Positions 36,217 to 45,304 of a stretch of 64,000 nucleotides of DNA are shown piece by piece. Within the stretch, counting starts at the first letter, position 1. Every line of letters starts with the position of its first letter. The DNA lies in the NCBI GenBank assembly GCA_944390805.1, contig CALXQW010000041.1, positions 122,094-186,093 on the forward strand, written 5' to 3'. This DNA comes from an uncultured Opitutales bacterium (GTDB taxonomy: Bacteria; Verrucomicrobiota; Verrucomicrobiia; Opitutales; Intestinicryptomonadaceae). A model generated the notes under the pieces. It searched no databases. It was given only the letters and a program-made list of their open reading frames with translations, and was not told where the DNA came from. The position numbers and the translations under genes are program-made.

Positions 36217-38478
36217 TTAAGATTTAGAAGTATCAGCCACGGCAAAGTCTATCTGGCGCTTGAAACGGTCTACGGAGTCAACCGTTACAAGAACCTTTCC
36301 GCCTATCTTATATTGCTTCTTGCGCCTGCGCCCAACAAGGGCGTGTCCGTCGTTGGACAGCCTGTAAATATCGTCCCTCAATGAGTGCATGTGCACAAAG
36401 CCAAATGCGCCGGATTCCGTAAGCTCTACAAAGAATCCATGGTCGGTAACATCTGTGATTATTGCCTCGAAACTCTCGTTCGTGGAGGACTTTCTCTCGA
36501 AGAATTCCATCAGCTTTATCTTCATGCTCTCGCGCTCGGCCTCGTCGCTGTTGCGCTCAGTTCGGGATATGTGCTCTGATATTCCCTCAAGCTGCGACTG
36601 CGATATTAACGGAACCTTCTGGCGCGGCGCCGTTGGCATGCGCAAAGACTGCATCAGAAAATTCATATTGCGGTGCACTGTAAGATCGGCATAGCGCCTT
36701 ATGGGAGATGTAAAATGCGCGTAGAAAAGCTTGTTCAAGCCGTAGTGCCCGTCGGGCGAGGCCCGGTAAACAGCGCGCTTGAGGCTCTTTAAAAATTCCG
36801 TCTTGAGCACGTAGCTCTGCGGATGCCGGTTTATCTCGGCAAGCACGCGCATGACCTCGGCGCGGCGGGTAAGGTCTCCGCATTCTATGGAAAATTCGGC
36901 AAGGTATTCTCGAAGTTCATCGAGCTTCTCCGGATCGGGATCGTCGTGCACGCGCGATATGAACGGCATTTTGTTGTCGTATAAAAACTTTGCAACGGCC
37001 TCGTTGGCGGCAAGCATGAACTCCTCTATCAGCCAATGGCTCTCGTCTCCCTTTTGCTTTTCTATGCGGGTTGCGTAGCCGTCTTTGTCGCAATAGATTT
37101 TTGTCTCATCGGTCTCAAGGTCCAGCGCGCCTCCCTTCATGCGCTTCTTGCGCATGGTTGCTGCTATTCCCCACAACTGGCGTATCATGGTACGCAGACG
37201 CCCAAGAGTTTTGTCTCCCAAGGCAGAAAGAGGCATGCCCCCGTGCCCTGTTGAATATTCGGGCGGCGACGGCATATTCTTTATCTCCTCAAGATTGTCA
37301 TTCTTCAAAAGAGCGTAGGCCTGCTCGTAAGATAGGCGCTTGTTGCTTCTTATAACGCAGTTCGCAAAACGGGTTCTCTTGTGCTCTCCTGCGGTGTCGA
37401 ACGTAAGAAGCACACTCTTTACAAGCCGGTCTTTATCCTCAACTAGAGAGCATATTCCGTTTGAAAGCTCAAAGGGCAGCATGGGTATTACAGTGCCTAC
37501 AAGATAGGTTGAGTTGCCCCTGCGGGCAGCTTCCTTGTCGAGCGCAGATCCGCGCCTTATGTAATAAGGAACATCGGCTATGTGCACGCCAACTTCTATG
37601 CCGCCCTTTTCGCCGCGGCGCATTGATATGGCGTCGTCGAAGTCCTTCGCGTCGGACGGGTCTATTGTTATTGTAAATACATCTCTAAGATCGAGCCGCC
37701 CGGCAATGTCTCTTTCTGAAACCTCCGAGGGCAACTTTGCAACCTCGTTTACAACGTTTTCAGGGAAAGTTTCCTCAAGATCGAATTTTGCAAGAATACC
37801 CTTGTACTCCGCCATGGGAGTATGGCTCTTGCCGAGATTCTCAACTATTCTGCCAGTAGGATTTAGATGTCTCTGGGTCCATTCAAAAAGCTCAACGACA
37901 ACCTTATCGTCGGCCTTGGGTATTGGATATAACCCGCTCTGGGCCGGATCGGGAACTATTATGTCGTAATAAAAACGCGGGTTGTCGCTCATAACATGCC
38001 AGCCCGCACGCGACTGCTTTAATGTTCCAACTATCCTGTTAGTCTTGCGCTTTAGAACTCTTATTACCTTGGCGTATTTGTTTATGCCGCTGTCATCATA
38101 GCGGTTTGCGCGCCTCGACGCGCGCGGAAGCAGCACTCTTGCAAGTACCGTATCCCCGTTAAGAGCAACTCCGGTGTCCTCATGCCTTATTCGGTATGAT
38201 ACTTCGCTGCCGTCGGGCCTCAGCCATGCTCCGCCGTTTCTGTTGAAGGATATCTCGCCGCTGATAAGCCCAAGTTCTGCGGATATGCAGTAGCGGTCGC
38301 CCTTTACCTTGGCTATCCTGCCCGAATCCAACAGCATTCCAAGACGTTTTCTCAATATGGGCAGCTGCTTTCGCGGAATATTTATGGCCGCGCCTATCTG
38401 CGGAAGCGTAAGAGGCGTGTAGCTTTTCTTTTTTAAGAGATCTATGGCGAGACTTTCTATTTCTTCCGGAGTAAGCAT
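36217..38478 (-). CDS. rnr: Ribonuclease R
   Basis: A 753-residue 3'-5' exoribonuclease for structured RNA and mRNA decay. An N-terminal winged-helix region (1-65), cold-shock-like domains (about 70-240) and the RNB catalytic domain with TIDPSDAKDFDDAIS (Asp273, 276, 279, 281, 282 metal ligands) are followed by a C-terminal S1 domain (about 660-745: SFEAIITDVTDHGFFVELTE). There is no long basic C-terminal tail like that of E. coli RNase R. It begins 12 bases after the HemX-like gene and so is the last gene of the heme cluster, an unusual neighbour. Confidence 0.95.
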   Translation of the reverse strand: MLTPEEIESLAIDLLKKKSYTPLTLPQIGAAINIPRKQLPILRKRLGMLLDSGRIAKVKGDRYCISAELGLISGEISFNRNGGAWLRPDGSEVSYRIRHEDTGVALNGDTVLARVLLPRASRRANRYDDSGINKYAKVIRVLKRKTNRIVGTLKQSRAGWHVMSDNPRFYYDIIVPDPAQSGLYPIPKADDKVVVELFEWTQRHLNPTGRIVENLGKSHTPMAEYKGILAKFDLEETFPENVVNEVAKLPSEVSERDIAGRLDLRDVFTITIDPSDAKDFDDAISMRRGEKGGIEVGVHIADVPYYIRRGSALDKEAARRGNSTYLVGTVIPMLPFELSNGICSLVEDKDRLVKSVLLTFDTAGEHKRTRFANCVIRSNKRLSYEQAYALLKNDNLEEIKNMPSPPEYSTGHGGMPLSALGDKTLGRLRTMIRQLWGIAATMRKKRMKGGALDLETDETKIYCDKDGYATRIEKQKGDESHWLIEEFMLAANEAVAKFLYDNKMPFISRVHDDPDPEKLDELREYLAEFSIECGDLTRRAEVMRVLAEINRHPQSYVLKTEFLKSLKRAVYRASPDGHYGLNKLFYAHFTSPIRRYADLTVHRNMNFLMQSLRMPTAPRQKVPLISQSQLEGISEHISRTERNSDEAERESMKIKLMEFFERKSSTNESFEAIITDVTDHGFFVELTESGAFGFVHMHSLRDDIYRLSNDGHALVGRRRKKQYKIGGKVLVTVDSVDRFKRQIDFAVADTSKS

Positions 38479-38490
38479 GGCAGATTCCTT

Positions 38491-39309
38491 TTATTGAATT
38501 AAATTTCTAAGCTCTATTGGCGCAAGTAGCAACAGTGCCACCGCAAACAAGAGTATTGCAAGTTTTGAGGCCTGCGCCCCGCATACAGCAGAGCGCGCAA
38601 CAGATATAAAGAGGCTTATCTGCATGGCGCATAGTATGAATCCGGCAAGGAACTTTACCGTCATCAGCACGCCTACCGGAACAGATAGAGCCGCAAATAT
38701 GCCGGCTATCATAGACAGCGTCATAAATGCCGCAGATACCCCGAGAGACGCGCATGTAAATTTTTCGAGCCGCGGAAGGGGAAGCAGACCGCTTGAAAAC
38801 TCGTCGGCCGATTTGCGCTTAAGCGCCCTCCTCTGAAGCAGAGCCATTGCCGCAAATACCGCCGCAAAGAGCAAGGCCCCGTACGAGAGAACCGCAAGCG
38901 ATGCGTGTATTGCCAGCGTATATGAAAACGCTCCGCCTGCCTCCGCATGGCTTTGCATGTAGCTTGAAAATTTCGGGCAGGCAAGCGGAAGTATTGTTAG
39001 CAGTGCCGCCGGCGGCATTGTAAAAAGCTCTGTAAACTTTATTTTGAGAATCCTGCCAGATACTATGTCGGCAAGAACAAATATGCATGCGATAATCTCA
39101 AAAAGCTCGTAAGGATTTGCAAATGGAGACGCAAATTTTGTCTGTACAAGGCGCATGGCTATCCCGCCGCATTGCAGGACAAACCCAGCTGCCGCAAAAA
39201 TTAAAAATCCTCTGAACGCCCCACGCCTTTTAACCGCCGCAAGCGCAAATGCAAATGCGGCAATATAGCATAACCCGGCAGCCAGAAATATAAGAAAAAG
39301 AATATTCAT
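38491..39309 (-). CDS. HemX/CcsA-like membrane protein
   Basis: A 272-residue integral membrane protein with about eight hydrophobic segments and short polar loops. The AIHASLAVLSYGALLFAAVF stretch matches the CcsA/YpjD/HemX cytochrome-c-assembly fold, while the tryptophan-rich WWD motif of true CcsA is missing. Its start overlaps the hemH stop by four bases (ATGA), so translation is coupled. In that context it is best seen as HemX-like, a membrane protein associated with heme synthesis in other bacteria; a heme-handling role is inferred. A c-type cytochrome assembly function is the alternative. Confidence 0.7.
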   Translation of the reverse strand: MNILFLIFLAAGLCYIAAFAFALAAVKRRGAFRGFLIFAAAGFVLQCGGIAMRLVQTKFASPFANPYELFEIIACIFVLADIVSGRILKIKFTELFTMPPAALLTILPLACPKFSSYMQSHAEAGGAFSYTLAIHASLAVLSYGALLFAAVFAAMALLQRRALKRKSADEFSSGLLPLPRLEKFTCASLGVSAAFMTLSMIAGIFAALSVPVGVLMTVKFLAGFILCAMQISLFISVARSAVCGAQASKLAILLFAVALLLLAPIELRNLIQ

Positions 39310-40271
39310 AACTGAGCCTGTTCAAAGAGCTTTTCCAATAGCCATATTTGCCTTTCCGAATCGTTAAGGCAACTAATCAATTCAAAAAATTTTCCCTTTC
39401 TCATGAAGCGGCGGCGCATGTCCCTGCCAAGCTCCACGACAGTCTCTGTACAGTCGAAGGCAAATCCAGGCGATACCACAAGAACACTCTCTATATTCTT
39501 GCTGTGAAGCCTACGCACGCATTCGGGCAAATCAGGCTCCAGCCATTTGCCGCCCCTGCCGCGTATCTGCGATTGGTACGTAAGATGGCAACCCATCTCG
39601 AAAAGCCCTCCAACCTTTCTAGAAATCCGCCGAAAGGTTTCCTCGCATTCCTCCTCGTAGTTGCTCTCCCTAAGCTGCGATAAAGGCACTGAATGAAAAG
39701 ATAAAACAAGGGCATCGAATGCCGGTTTCCCCTCGTCGGCACGCTCCTCAACGGCATCTATTATGCAGTTTGATATTGTGTCTATGTAGGTTGCGTCTGC
39801 GGCGTAGGAGTTTACAAACCGGTAGCATTGCTTGGGTATGCCGAGCCTCTTTACCTTGTCCCTCGCAGATAACGTCATGGAGCTTGAACATTGCGGAAAT
39901 AACGGCAGAAATACAAAATTTCTAAAACCGCTCCTTATGGCCTTGTCGACCGTCTTTCTAATATTACCGCTACCGTATCTGTGCGCAAAAAATATATTGT
40001 TTACGCCGCGCTCAGAAAACTTCTTTAGAAGGCTAGATTCATAGTAGGCAAGGGGCATGTCGCCGTCTATAAGCGTTGATCTGAGATTCCTCAGGTACTT
40101 CCTAGCGCGCCTTTTGGCTATCATCCTAGATATGAAAAATCTTGGTATGAACGGTATGTTCAGCACGCGCCGGTCAAACAAAAACTCCCGGAGAAATCCC
40201 TCTGCCGACTTCTCCGTAAGCTCGTCCGGATGCCCAAGCGTTATTGCAACATATGCGGTGGAATTTACCAT
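39306..40271 (-). CDS. hemH: Ferrochelatase
   Basis: A 321-residue enzyme inserting ferrous iron into porphyrin, at the membrane surface. AEGFLREFLFDRRV is the N-terminal signature. The conserved His is in LSFHSVPLS and the conserved acidic residues in PGFAFDCTETVVEL. I choose ATG 40271, two bases after the hemY stop, because the sequence aligns from there; a TTG six codons earlier overlaps hemY. Coupling with hemY is likely either way. The substrate could be protoporphyrin or coproporphyrin, which the sequence does not decide. Confidence 0.93.
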   Translation of the reverse strand: MVNSTAYVAITLGHPDELTEKSAEGFLREFLFDRRVLNIPFIPRFFISRMIAKRRARKYLRNLRSTLIDGDMPLAYYESSLLKKFSERGVNNIFFAHRYGSGNIRKTVDKAIRSGFRNFVFLPLFPQCSSSMTLSARDKVKRLGIPKQCYRFVNSYAADATYIDTISNCIIDAVEERADEGKPAFDALVLSFHSVPLSQLRESNYEEECEETFRRISRKVGGLFEMGCHLTYQSQIRGRGGKWLEPDLPECVRRLHSKNIESVLVVSPGFAFDCTETVVELGRDMRRRFMRKGKFFELISCLNDSERQIWLLEKLFEQAQL

Positions 40272-40272
40272 G

Positions 40273-41631
40273 TCAGAATCTATCGGCAACCCTGAGGCCG
40301 TTCTCTATGCAGTTGCCAGCTCCAACTCCGCCTATGTACGAGCCCACAAGCGCAACACTCGGAAACTTCTCCCTAAGAACCTTCAGGGCCTCAAGCCTCT
40401 CCCCGTAAGACATATCGTACTGGGGTATGCCCTTCTTGTGCCTGAACATACGCTTGAATACTGGAGCTCCCCTCACTCCAAGTATGCGTTCCAAATCTTT
40501 TAAAACCATGGGCACTATCTCCTCGTCGGGCAGATCCGCAAGCTCTGGAGAACGCATTCCGCCAACATAGTTTGTAAGCGTTACATACCCAGAAGGCGCC
40601 CGCCCCTCAAACATGCTCGATACAAAAAGCGTGCCGAGTATAGAACATTTCTCATTCTGCGGCACCAGCATTCCAAAACCGTCTAGCGGATGCTCAACAT
40701 CGGAACGCTTAAATCCCAATGTCAGCGAATTTATCGGCGCGCCCCTTATGCCGCAGAGAGGCTCAAACGCCTCTGCAAGAGTTCCCCCAACGGGCAGCTT
40801 TGCCAAATCCCATGCGGGCACGGCAAGTACAAGAACGTCGAACTCGTCGCAATCGTCCTCCTGCGGGCTCGACCAAGCAGCTTGCCATTTTCCTTCAAAG
40901 TCAACCTGCGTTAGGCGAGCGTTCAAAATTGGAGCGTCATCGCCAAGCGCCTCCGCCATCTTGCGCGCCATCTGACCCATTCCATCGGCAAATGAAACCA
41001 CCATCGGCTTAAATAAATTTTCCGAAGAAGCCTTCTTCCTGCGCGCCTTGATTGCCCCCAAAACAACGCTCCCGCCACTCTGCTCAAAATTCCAAAATGG
41101 AGGAAATGCGTATTTAACGGCAAGTGAGTCTGTACGCCCGGCGTATATGCCGGCAAAAAATGCGTCGAAGACATTCTCTAGAGCCTCTTTCCCAAAACGC
41201 GCCTTTACAAACTCCTCCACGCTCGGGTTAGCATCAGCCGGAAACTTCTTTACAAGAGGCTCCAGCATCAGCCTGAGCTTGCCTATTGGTGAGAACAGCG
41301 GCGTCTTTATGAAATCCAAAAGCGACATCGGCATGGGTACCGGCTTGCCTCCGCGCAAAAAGAAACGCTTCTTGGCTGTTTCCGACGCCAGTAGAGTGTC
41401 TCTTTCAAGCCCTATGCTTGTTATGAAATCAAGCACCCTCTGCGACGGAATCATCAGCGTGTTAGTGCCGGACTCCGCCTTGAAGCCGTTCTCCTCCGAA
41501 GTTGATATCACTCCGCCGACATGGTTGTTCTTATCTACAACCTTTACCGCGTATCCTTTCTCCCTCAGAGCATATGCCGCCGCCAGTCCGCTGACGCCCG
41601 CCCCGACAACCAAGGCCTTTTTCTTTTCCAT
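40273..41631 (-). CDS. hemY: Protoporphyrinogen (or coproporphyrinogen) oxidase, HemY type
   Basis: A 452-residue FAD enzyme. ATG 41631 gives MEKKKALVVGAGVSGLAAAY with the dinucleotide-binding GxGxxG loop right at the N-terminus, and VDKNNHVGGVIST completes the FAD site; the upstream extension is spurious. The C-terminal GSYIGGVGAGNCIENGLRVA is the second FAD motif of HemY/PPOX. HemY uses oxygen as acceptor, so its presence suggests at least occasional oxygen exposure. It heads a tight minus-strand cluster with hemH, a HemX-like gene and rnr. Confidence 0.92.
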   Translation of the reverse strand: MEKKKALVVGAGVSGLAAAYALREKGYAVKVVDKNNHVGGVISTSEENGFKAESGTNTLMIPSQRVLDFITSIGLERDTLLASETAKKRFFLRGGKPVPMPMSLLDFIKTPLFSPIGKLRLMLEPLVKKFPADANPSVEEFVKARFGKEALENVFDAFFAGIYAGRTDSLAVKYAFPPFWNFEQSGGSVVLGAIKARRKKASSENLFKPMVVSFADGMGQMARKMAEALGDDAPILNARLTQVDFEGKWQAAWSSPQEDDCDEFDVLVLAVPAWDLAKLPVGGTLAEAFEPLCGIRGAPINSLTLGFKRSDVEHPLDGFGMLVPQNEKCSILGTLFVSSMFEGRAPSGYVTLTNYVGGMRSPELADLPDEEIVPMVLKDLERILGVRGAPVFKRMFRHKKGIPQYDMSYGERLEALKVLREKFPSVALVGSYIGGVGAGNCIENGLRVADRF

Positions 41632-41867
41632 ACTTTTATATTCATCGACAAAAACTCCATTTGCAAGCCTACAAAATATCAAATTTTAGGGATTTTCTTA
41701 CGCGGACTATTTTTAAATCTATGTTTGTATTCCAATTATGGTTCCCATTGCTCCCCAAAAAAACATGTGCTTTTCAACAGCATAGCTGTTTTTAATGGAC
41801 AAAGAAATATTTTTCTTCTAAGAATATCTTTTCTGTCTAACTTTGTTAAAACTAAAAAGGGATATAT

Positions 41868-42725
41868 ATGAATAGAAGAAAATTCTTGGGGAATTCTTTG
41901 GGAATTGCCGCGTTGTTTGGGTTTTCTGGATGTGCGTCAAATGCCATGTGCAAATCTGGAGGAGTGAAGATTGGGTACATGTATCCTGGCAACGACAAGA
42001 CCTCCGATATAGAACTTGCCAGAGAGATAGGCTTTGACGGCATAGAATTGCAGACCGCATTCAACGGCGGCGCCATGAAGGCTTTTAAAGACAAAGAGAC
42101 TATGGCTAAGTTCAAGGCCGCAGCCGAAAAACAAAATATGCCTGTGCGTTCTTTGTGCGCAGGGTTTATGAACTCTTATCCGTTCGTTTCCGAGCCTAAG
42201 GCTGTCGAGTATGTCTCCGATACCATAAAGGCTGCTAAATATTACGGCGCATATTGCATTTTGCTGCCGTTCTTCGGCAAGGGCAGCCTATTGAATGAGA
42301 ATGGCAAATTCGACGAATCAAAATTTAAGCCGCTTGTAGAAAGGCTAAAACAGATAGCTCCCGTTGCGGCCGAGAATAAAATATATGTATGCCTTGAAGG
42401 GCAGATAGATGCCCCTACTCTCATACGCATACTCGATGCTGTTGGTAGCGAGTGGATAGGCGTATATTACGATACCGCAAACCACCACGCAATGGGGTAC
42501 AATGTCGGAGACGAGATCCGCTCTTTGGGCGGACGCATAAAGCAGATACACTTTAAAGATTGCCAGGGCCGCTTCAATTCAAAGAATCCGGATATAGACG
42601 CCTGCATTAAGGCTCTTCACGACATTAACTATTCTGGCTGGATAGTCTTGGAGCGCAATTTTGAGCCGGATACTCCCATTGCATATTGGAGACATAATCT
42701 CGACTACATCAGGAAGCATTGGTAG
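41868..42725 (+). CDS. Exported TIM-barrel sugar phosphate isomerase/epimerase-like lipoprotein
   Basis: A 285-residue protein of the xylose-isomerase-like (AP endonuclease 2) superfamily. The N-terminus has a twin-arginine-like MNRRKFLG followed by a hydrophobic stretch and GFSGC, so Tat export and lipid anchoring at Cys22 are predicted. Barrel motifs with probable metal ligands are seen in FDGIELQTAF, YVCLEGQ, YYDTANHHAMGY and IKQIHFKD. Such exported epimerase-like proteins are common in sugar-degrading Verrucomicrobia and Bacteroidetes, and their substrates are mostly unknown. It forms a single unit with a clear terminator and precedes the second beta-helix protein. Confidence 0.82.
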   Translation: MNRRKFLGNSLGIAALFGFSGCASNAMCKSGGVKIGYMYPGNDKTSDIELAREIGFDGIELQTAFNGGAMKAFKDKETMAKFKAAAEKQNMPVRSLCAGFMNSYPFVSEPKAVEYVSDTIKAAKYYGAYCILLPFFGKGSLLNENGKFDESKFKPLVERLKQIAPVAAENKIYVCLEGQIDAPTLIRILDAVGSEWIGVYYDTANHHAMGYNVGDEIRSLGGRIKQIHFKDCQGRFNSKNPDIDACIKALHDINYSGWIVLERNFEPDTPIAYWRHNLDYIRKHW

Positions 42726-42754
42726 TCTATCCTTCATTTTATCTTGTTCTTGTC

Positions 42755-42784
42755 ATGCCCGCATATTTCATGCGGGCATTTTTT
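42755..42784 (+). terminator. Terminator of the epimerase-like gene
   Basis: ATGCCCGCAT (42755-42764) pairs perfectly with ATGCGGGCAT (42770-42779) around a 5-base loop, then a T-run. Confidence 0.92.
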
Positions 42785-43130
42785 ATATTTTTTAGATTCT
42801 AAATATCTGCGCGCGAACTTTGATTTCTTCTTTCTTTAAATAGACAGTTTTTATTCTAAATCTTTGAAGGTTCGCTTTCCATAGGAAAGCATTATCTTTA
42901 CAGAAAAGATTTTTCTTCCATGCAAATATAGTAGTGGAAAATGAAAATCTTGTTAATTTTGGCTTGGAGAAAAATTTTTATGCGTTAACTTGAGTTTTTG
43001 TAGGATTGTTTGGACATGTTGCCTTAATTTATTAAGCGCATATTGTTTAAACAAGGGGAAAGAGTGTTTCGTGTTTGCCAGAGCGGAGAACACAAAACGT
43101 AATTTTAATCTGAATGACAGTTTATTATAT
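42785..43130 (+). other. Upstream region of the second beta-helix gene
   Basis: About 345 AT-rich bases. The open frame of the beta-helix gene extends back to 42990 but that part has no signal-peptide or helix character, so it is treated as non-coding leader. No promoter can be picked confidently. Confidence 0.4.
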
Positions 43131-44951
43131 ATGGGAGAAAAGTTCTTATTTGCCATGATTTTGGGCGCATCTTTTGGAGTTGTTGCCTGCTCCAACATTT
43201 GCGGCACAGACACTGGGGAATACGCAAAATTTAGAAAAGCTCCGCTTCTTAAAGTGGATACGTCGCGCACTATAAATGTTGCAGATTTTGGCGCTGTTCC
43301 AAACGACGGCAAAAATGATTTTAAAGCGATAAAGGCAGCTTTTACAGAGCTGAATAAGAATCCAAAATCAGTGTGCCTTAAATTTGAAAAAGGCGTGTAC
43401 AATATAAAGGATTCCGAATCGCAGGAGGCTGAGAAATTTCTCTTTGAGATTTCCAACGCCCGCGATGTCCACATAGATGCGTCGGGAGCTGAATTTATAA
43501 TAGAGAATCCAAATTACGGATTTCTTAAAATACTCAAATCGGAGCGCGTTGTGGTTGAGAATATGTCTATAGATTACGACCCACTCAACTGGTCTGAGGG
43601 TGTGATAGAGTCTGTTGACGCGAAATCCAAAACTTTGGTGATGAAAATTAAAGATGGATTTCCATCTCCCACGCACCGCATGTTTAAGCCCTATGGAACA
43701 AATGGCAATCCGGATGCGGCAAAAAACTTTGATTTGTTCTCAAAAGGGGTTACGGTATGGGGATATCAGCTCGACGACAACGTTCCAGGCCGTCTTAAAA
43801 CAAAGATGCTGCTGCACAATAAATTCTCGAATTTTGAAGATCTGGGCGGCGGCCGCGTTAAGTTCTCTTACGATACGGCCTCGGCAAAATACCAGCCAGG
43901 CGAGAAGCTCTGCGTTATTGCGCGCGGGTCCAATACTGTCAGCCTATTTTGGGCGGAGTATTCTTCTGATATAAGTTTTATTGATATAGACGCGTATGCA
44001 ACGCCGTCGTTCTTCTACAAGACTTTGCATTCGAGCTACGCAAACTTCATAAGGTGCAGCGGCCTTATAAAGCAGGGCAGATGGCGCGGCGGCAATGCCG
44101 ACTTTGTCCATATACAAAACGCAAAGAATGGCCCATGGATAGAGGGGTGCCATGTGGAGGGCATAGCCGACGATTCCCTCGTATTTTACACCAGGCCCTT
44201 CTACGTATCCGAAGTTTCTGAAGATGGCCTTAAACTTACCATAAGGCGCGCAATATGGCCGCGCGGAACGGAGGATCTTCTCAAAGGCGATGTGTCTGTT
44301 GGAGATGAAATGCTGTTTGTAAACGGAGTGGAAGGTTCTGTATTGGGGCGCGTTAAGATTGTTGCATTCGATGGGAAACTTGGGCAAATCACCCTTGAAA
44401 AACCCGTAGAAAATATCGTTGTGGGAGACAATCAGCGTTGCACGCAGGTTTACAATACGGCGTTTTCCAGGAACTTCGTGATAAAGGATTGTTTCATAGG
44501 AAATTCCCGCAGGTACGGAACATATTGGAAGGGCTCCAATGGAATTATAGAAAACTGCACTTTTGAGGGCCTCAGCAACGAGGCAATCTCTATGCACAAC
44601 GACGCCGGCGCGCCTAACGGCCCGTTCTGTTCCGATGTGATAGTAAGAAACAATACTTTCCGCGATTGCGGGTTTGACGCCGGATATTCCCGCTCGCCTT
44701 CAGCTGCGGCAATAGCAGTTCATTCCAAGCCGGTCAATACGGGCAAAGTTGCCACAGACACTAAGTGCTACAATAATATTGTTATAGAAAATAACAACAT
44801 AGAAAGCTGGAACAGGCGCGCAATATGCGTGCGCAACTGCGACGGCCTTGTGATAAGAGGCAACCGCATAGGCTCTCCGACCAGTCGCTTTGAGCCTGAA
44901 AAAAATCCGGTATTCTACGAGTATTGCGAAAATGTAAAAGTTTGCGAATAA
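43131..44951 (+). CDS. Beta-helix lipoprotein, paralogue of the 20.8-22.7 kb protein (GH110-like)
   Basis: A 606-residue predicted lipoprotein: starting at ATG 43131 gives MGEKFLFAMILGASFGVVAC, with a lipobox ending at Cys20, which is why I prefer it over the TTG at 42990. The mature part opens with INVADFGAVPNDGKND, as in the paralogue, and runs through PbH1-type repeats with Asn-rich turns. EGIADDSLVFYTRPF holds the paired Asp in the same place as SDDCLNMY in the paralogue and is followed by the same inserted beta segment. The last part has NEAISMHNDAGAPNGPF, matching ITMHNEPGWPEG in the paralogue. Shared layout suggests related glycosidases (possibly alpha-galactosidases of GH110 type). 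Substrate unknown. Confidence 0.7.
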   Translation: MGEKFLFAMILGASFGVVACSNICGTDTGEYAKFRKAPLLKVDTSRTINVADFGAVPNDGKNDFKAIKAAFTELNKNPKSVCLKFEKGVYNIKDSESQEAEKFLFEISNARDVHIDASGAEFIIENPNYGFLKILKSERVVVENMSIDYDPLNWSEGVIESVDAKSKTLVMKIKDGFPSPTHRMFKPYGTNGNPDAAKNFDLFSKGVTVWGYQLDDNVPGRLKTKMLLHNKFSNFEDLGGGRVKFSYDTASAKYQPGEKLCVIARGSNTVSLFWAEYSSDISFIDIDAYATPSFFYKTLHSSYANFIRCSGLIKQGRWRGGNADFVHIQNAKNGPWIEGCHVEGIADDSLVFYTRPFYVSEVSEDGLKLTIRRAIWPRGTEDLLKGDVSVGDEMLFVNGVEGSVLGRVKIVAFDGKLGQITLEKPVENIVVGDNQRCTQVYNTAFSRNFVIKDCFIGNSRRYGTYWKGSNGIIENCTFEGLSNEAISMHNDAGAPNGPFCSDVIVRNNTFRDCGFDAGYSRSPSAAAIAVHSKPVNTGKVATDTKCYNNIVIENNNIESWNRRAICVRNCDGLVIRGNRIGSPTSRFEPEKNPVFYEYCENVKVCE

Positions 44952-44975
44952 GCGCCTACTTTTACCTGCTTTATA

Positions 44976-45027
44976 AAGACGTCTCGGCAGAGGATTTATC
45001 TTCCTTGCGGAGACGTTTTATTTTTTG
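44976..45027 (+). terminator. Terminator of the second beta-helix gene
   Basis: ACGTCTC (44979-44985) pairs with GAGACGT (45010-45016), extended by A-T and G-T pairs at the base, with a 24-base loop and then TTTTATTTTTT. Confidence 0.7.
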
Positions 45028-45304
45028 CTGTAAAGCTTACAAGAATTGTGTCCACATGGATATATGAGTCTTTCTTTGTGCAGATAAGTTTCTTATGGGA
45101 ATGTAAAAAATATATATGTGGGGGCTTTTCTGATGGTAAAAATAACAAGGTCATAGGTGAGAAAGATCGGGGTAGTATCTGGCGGTTTTAAATTAGGGTT
45201 GCATTTCTTTGCATAATAATTGATATATTAACGCATAAGAACGCCCAAGGGGTTTGAGGCGTAGCCGTTCTACAAGGACGGAGAATATAAAAAAACAATT
45301 TTCC

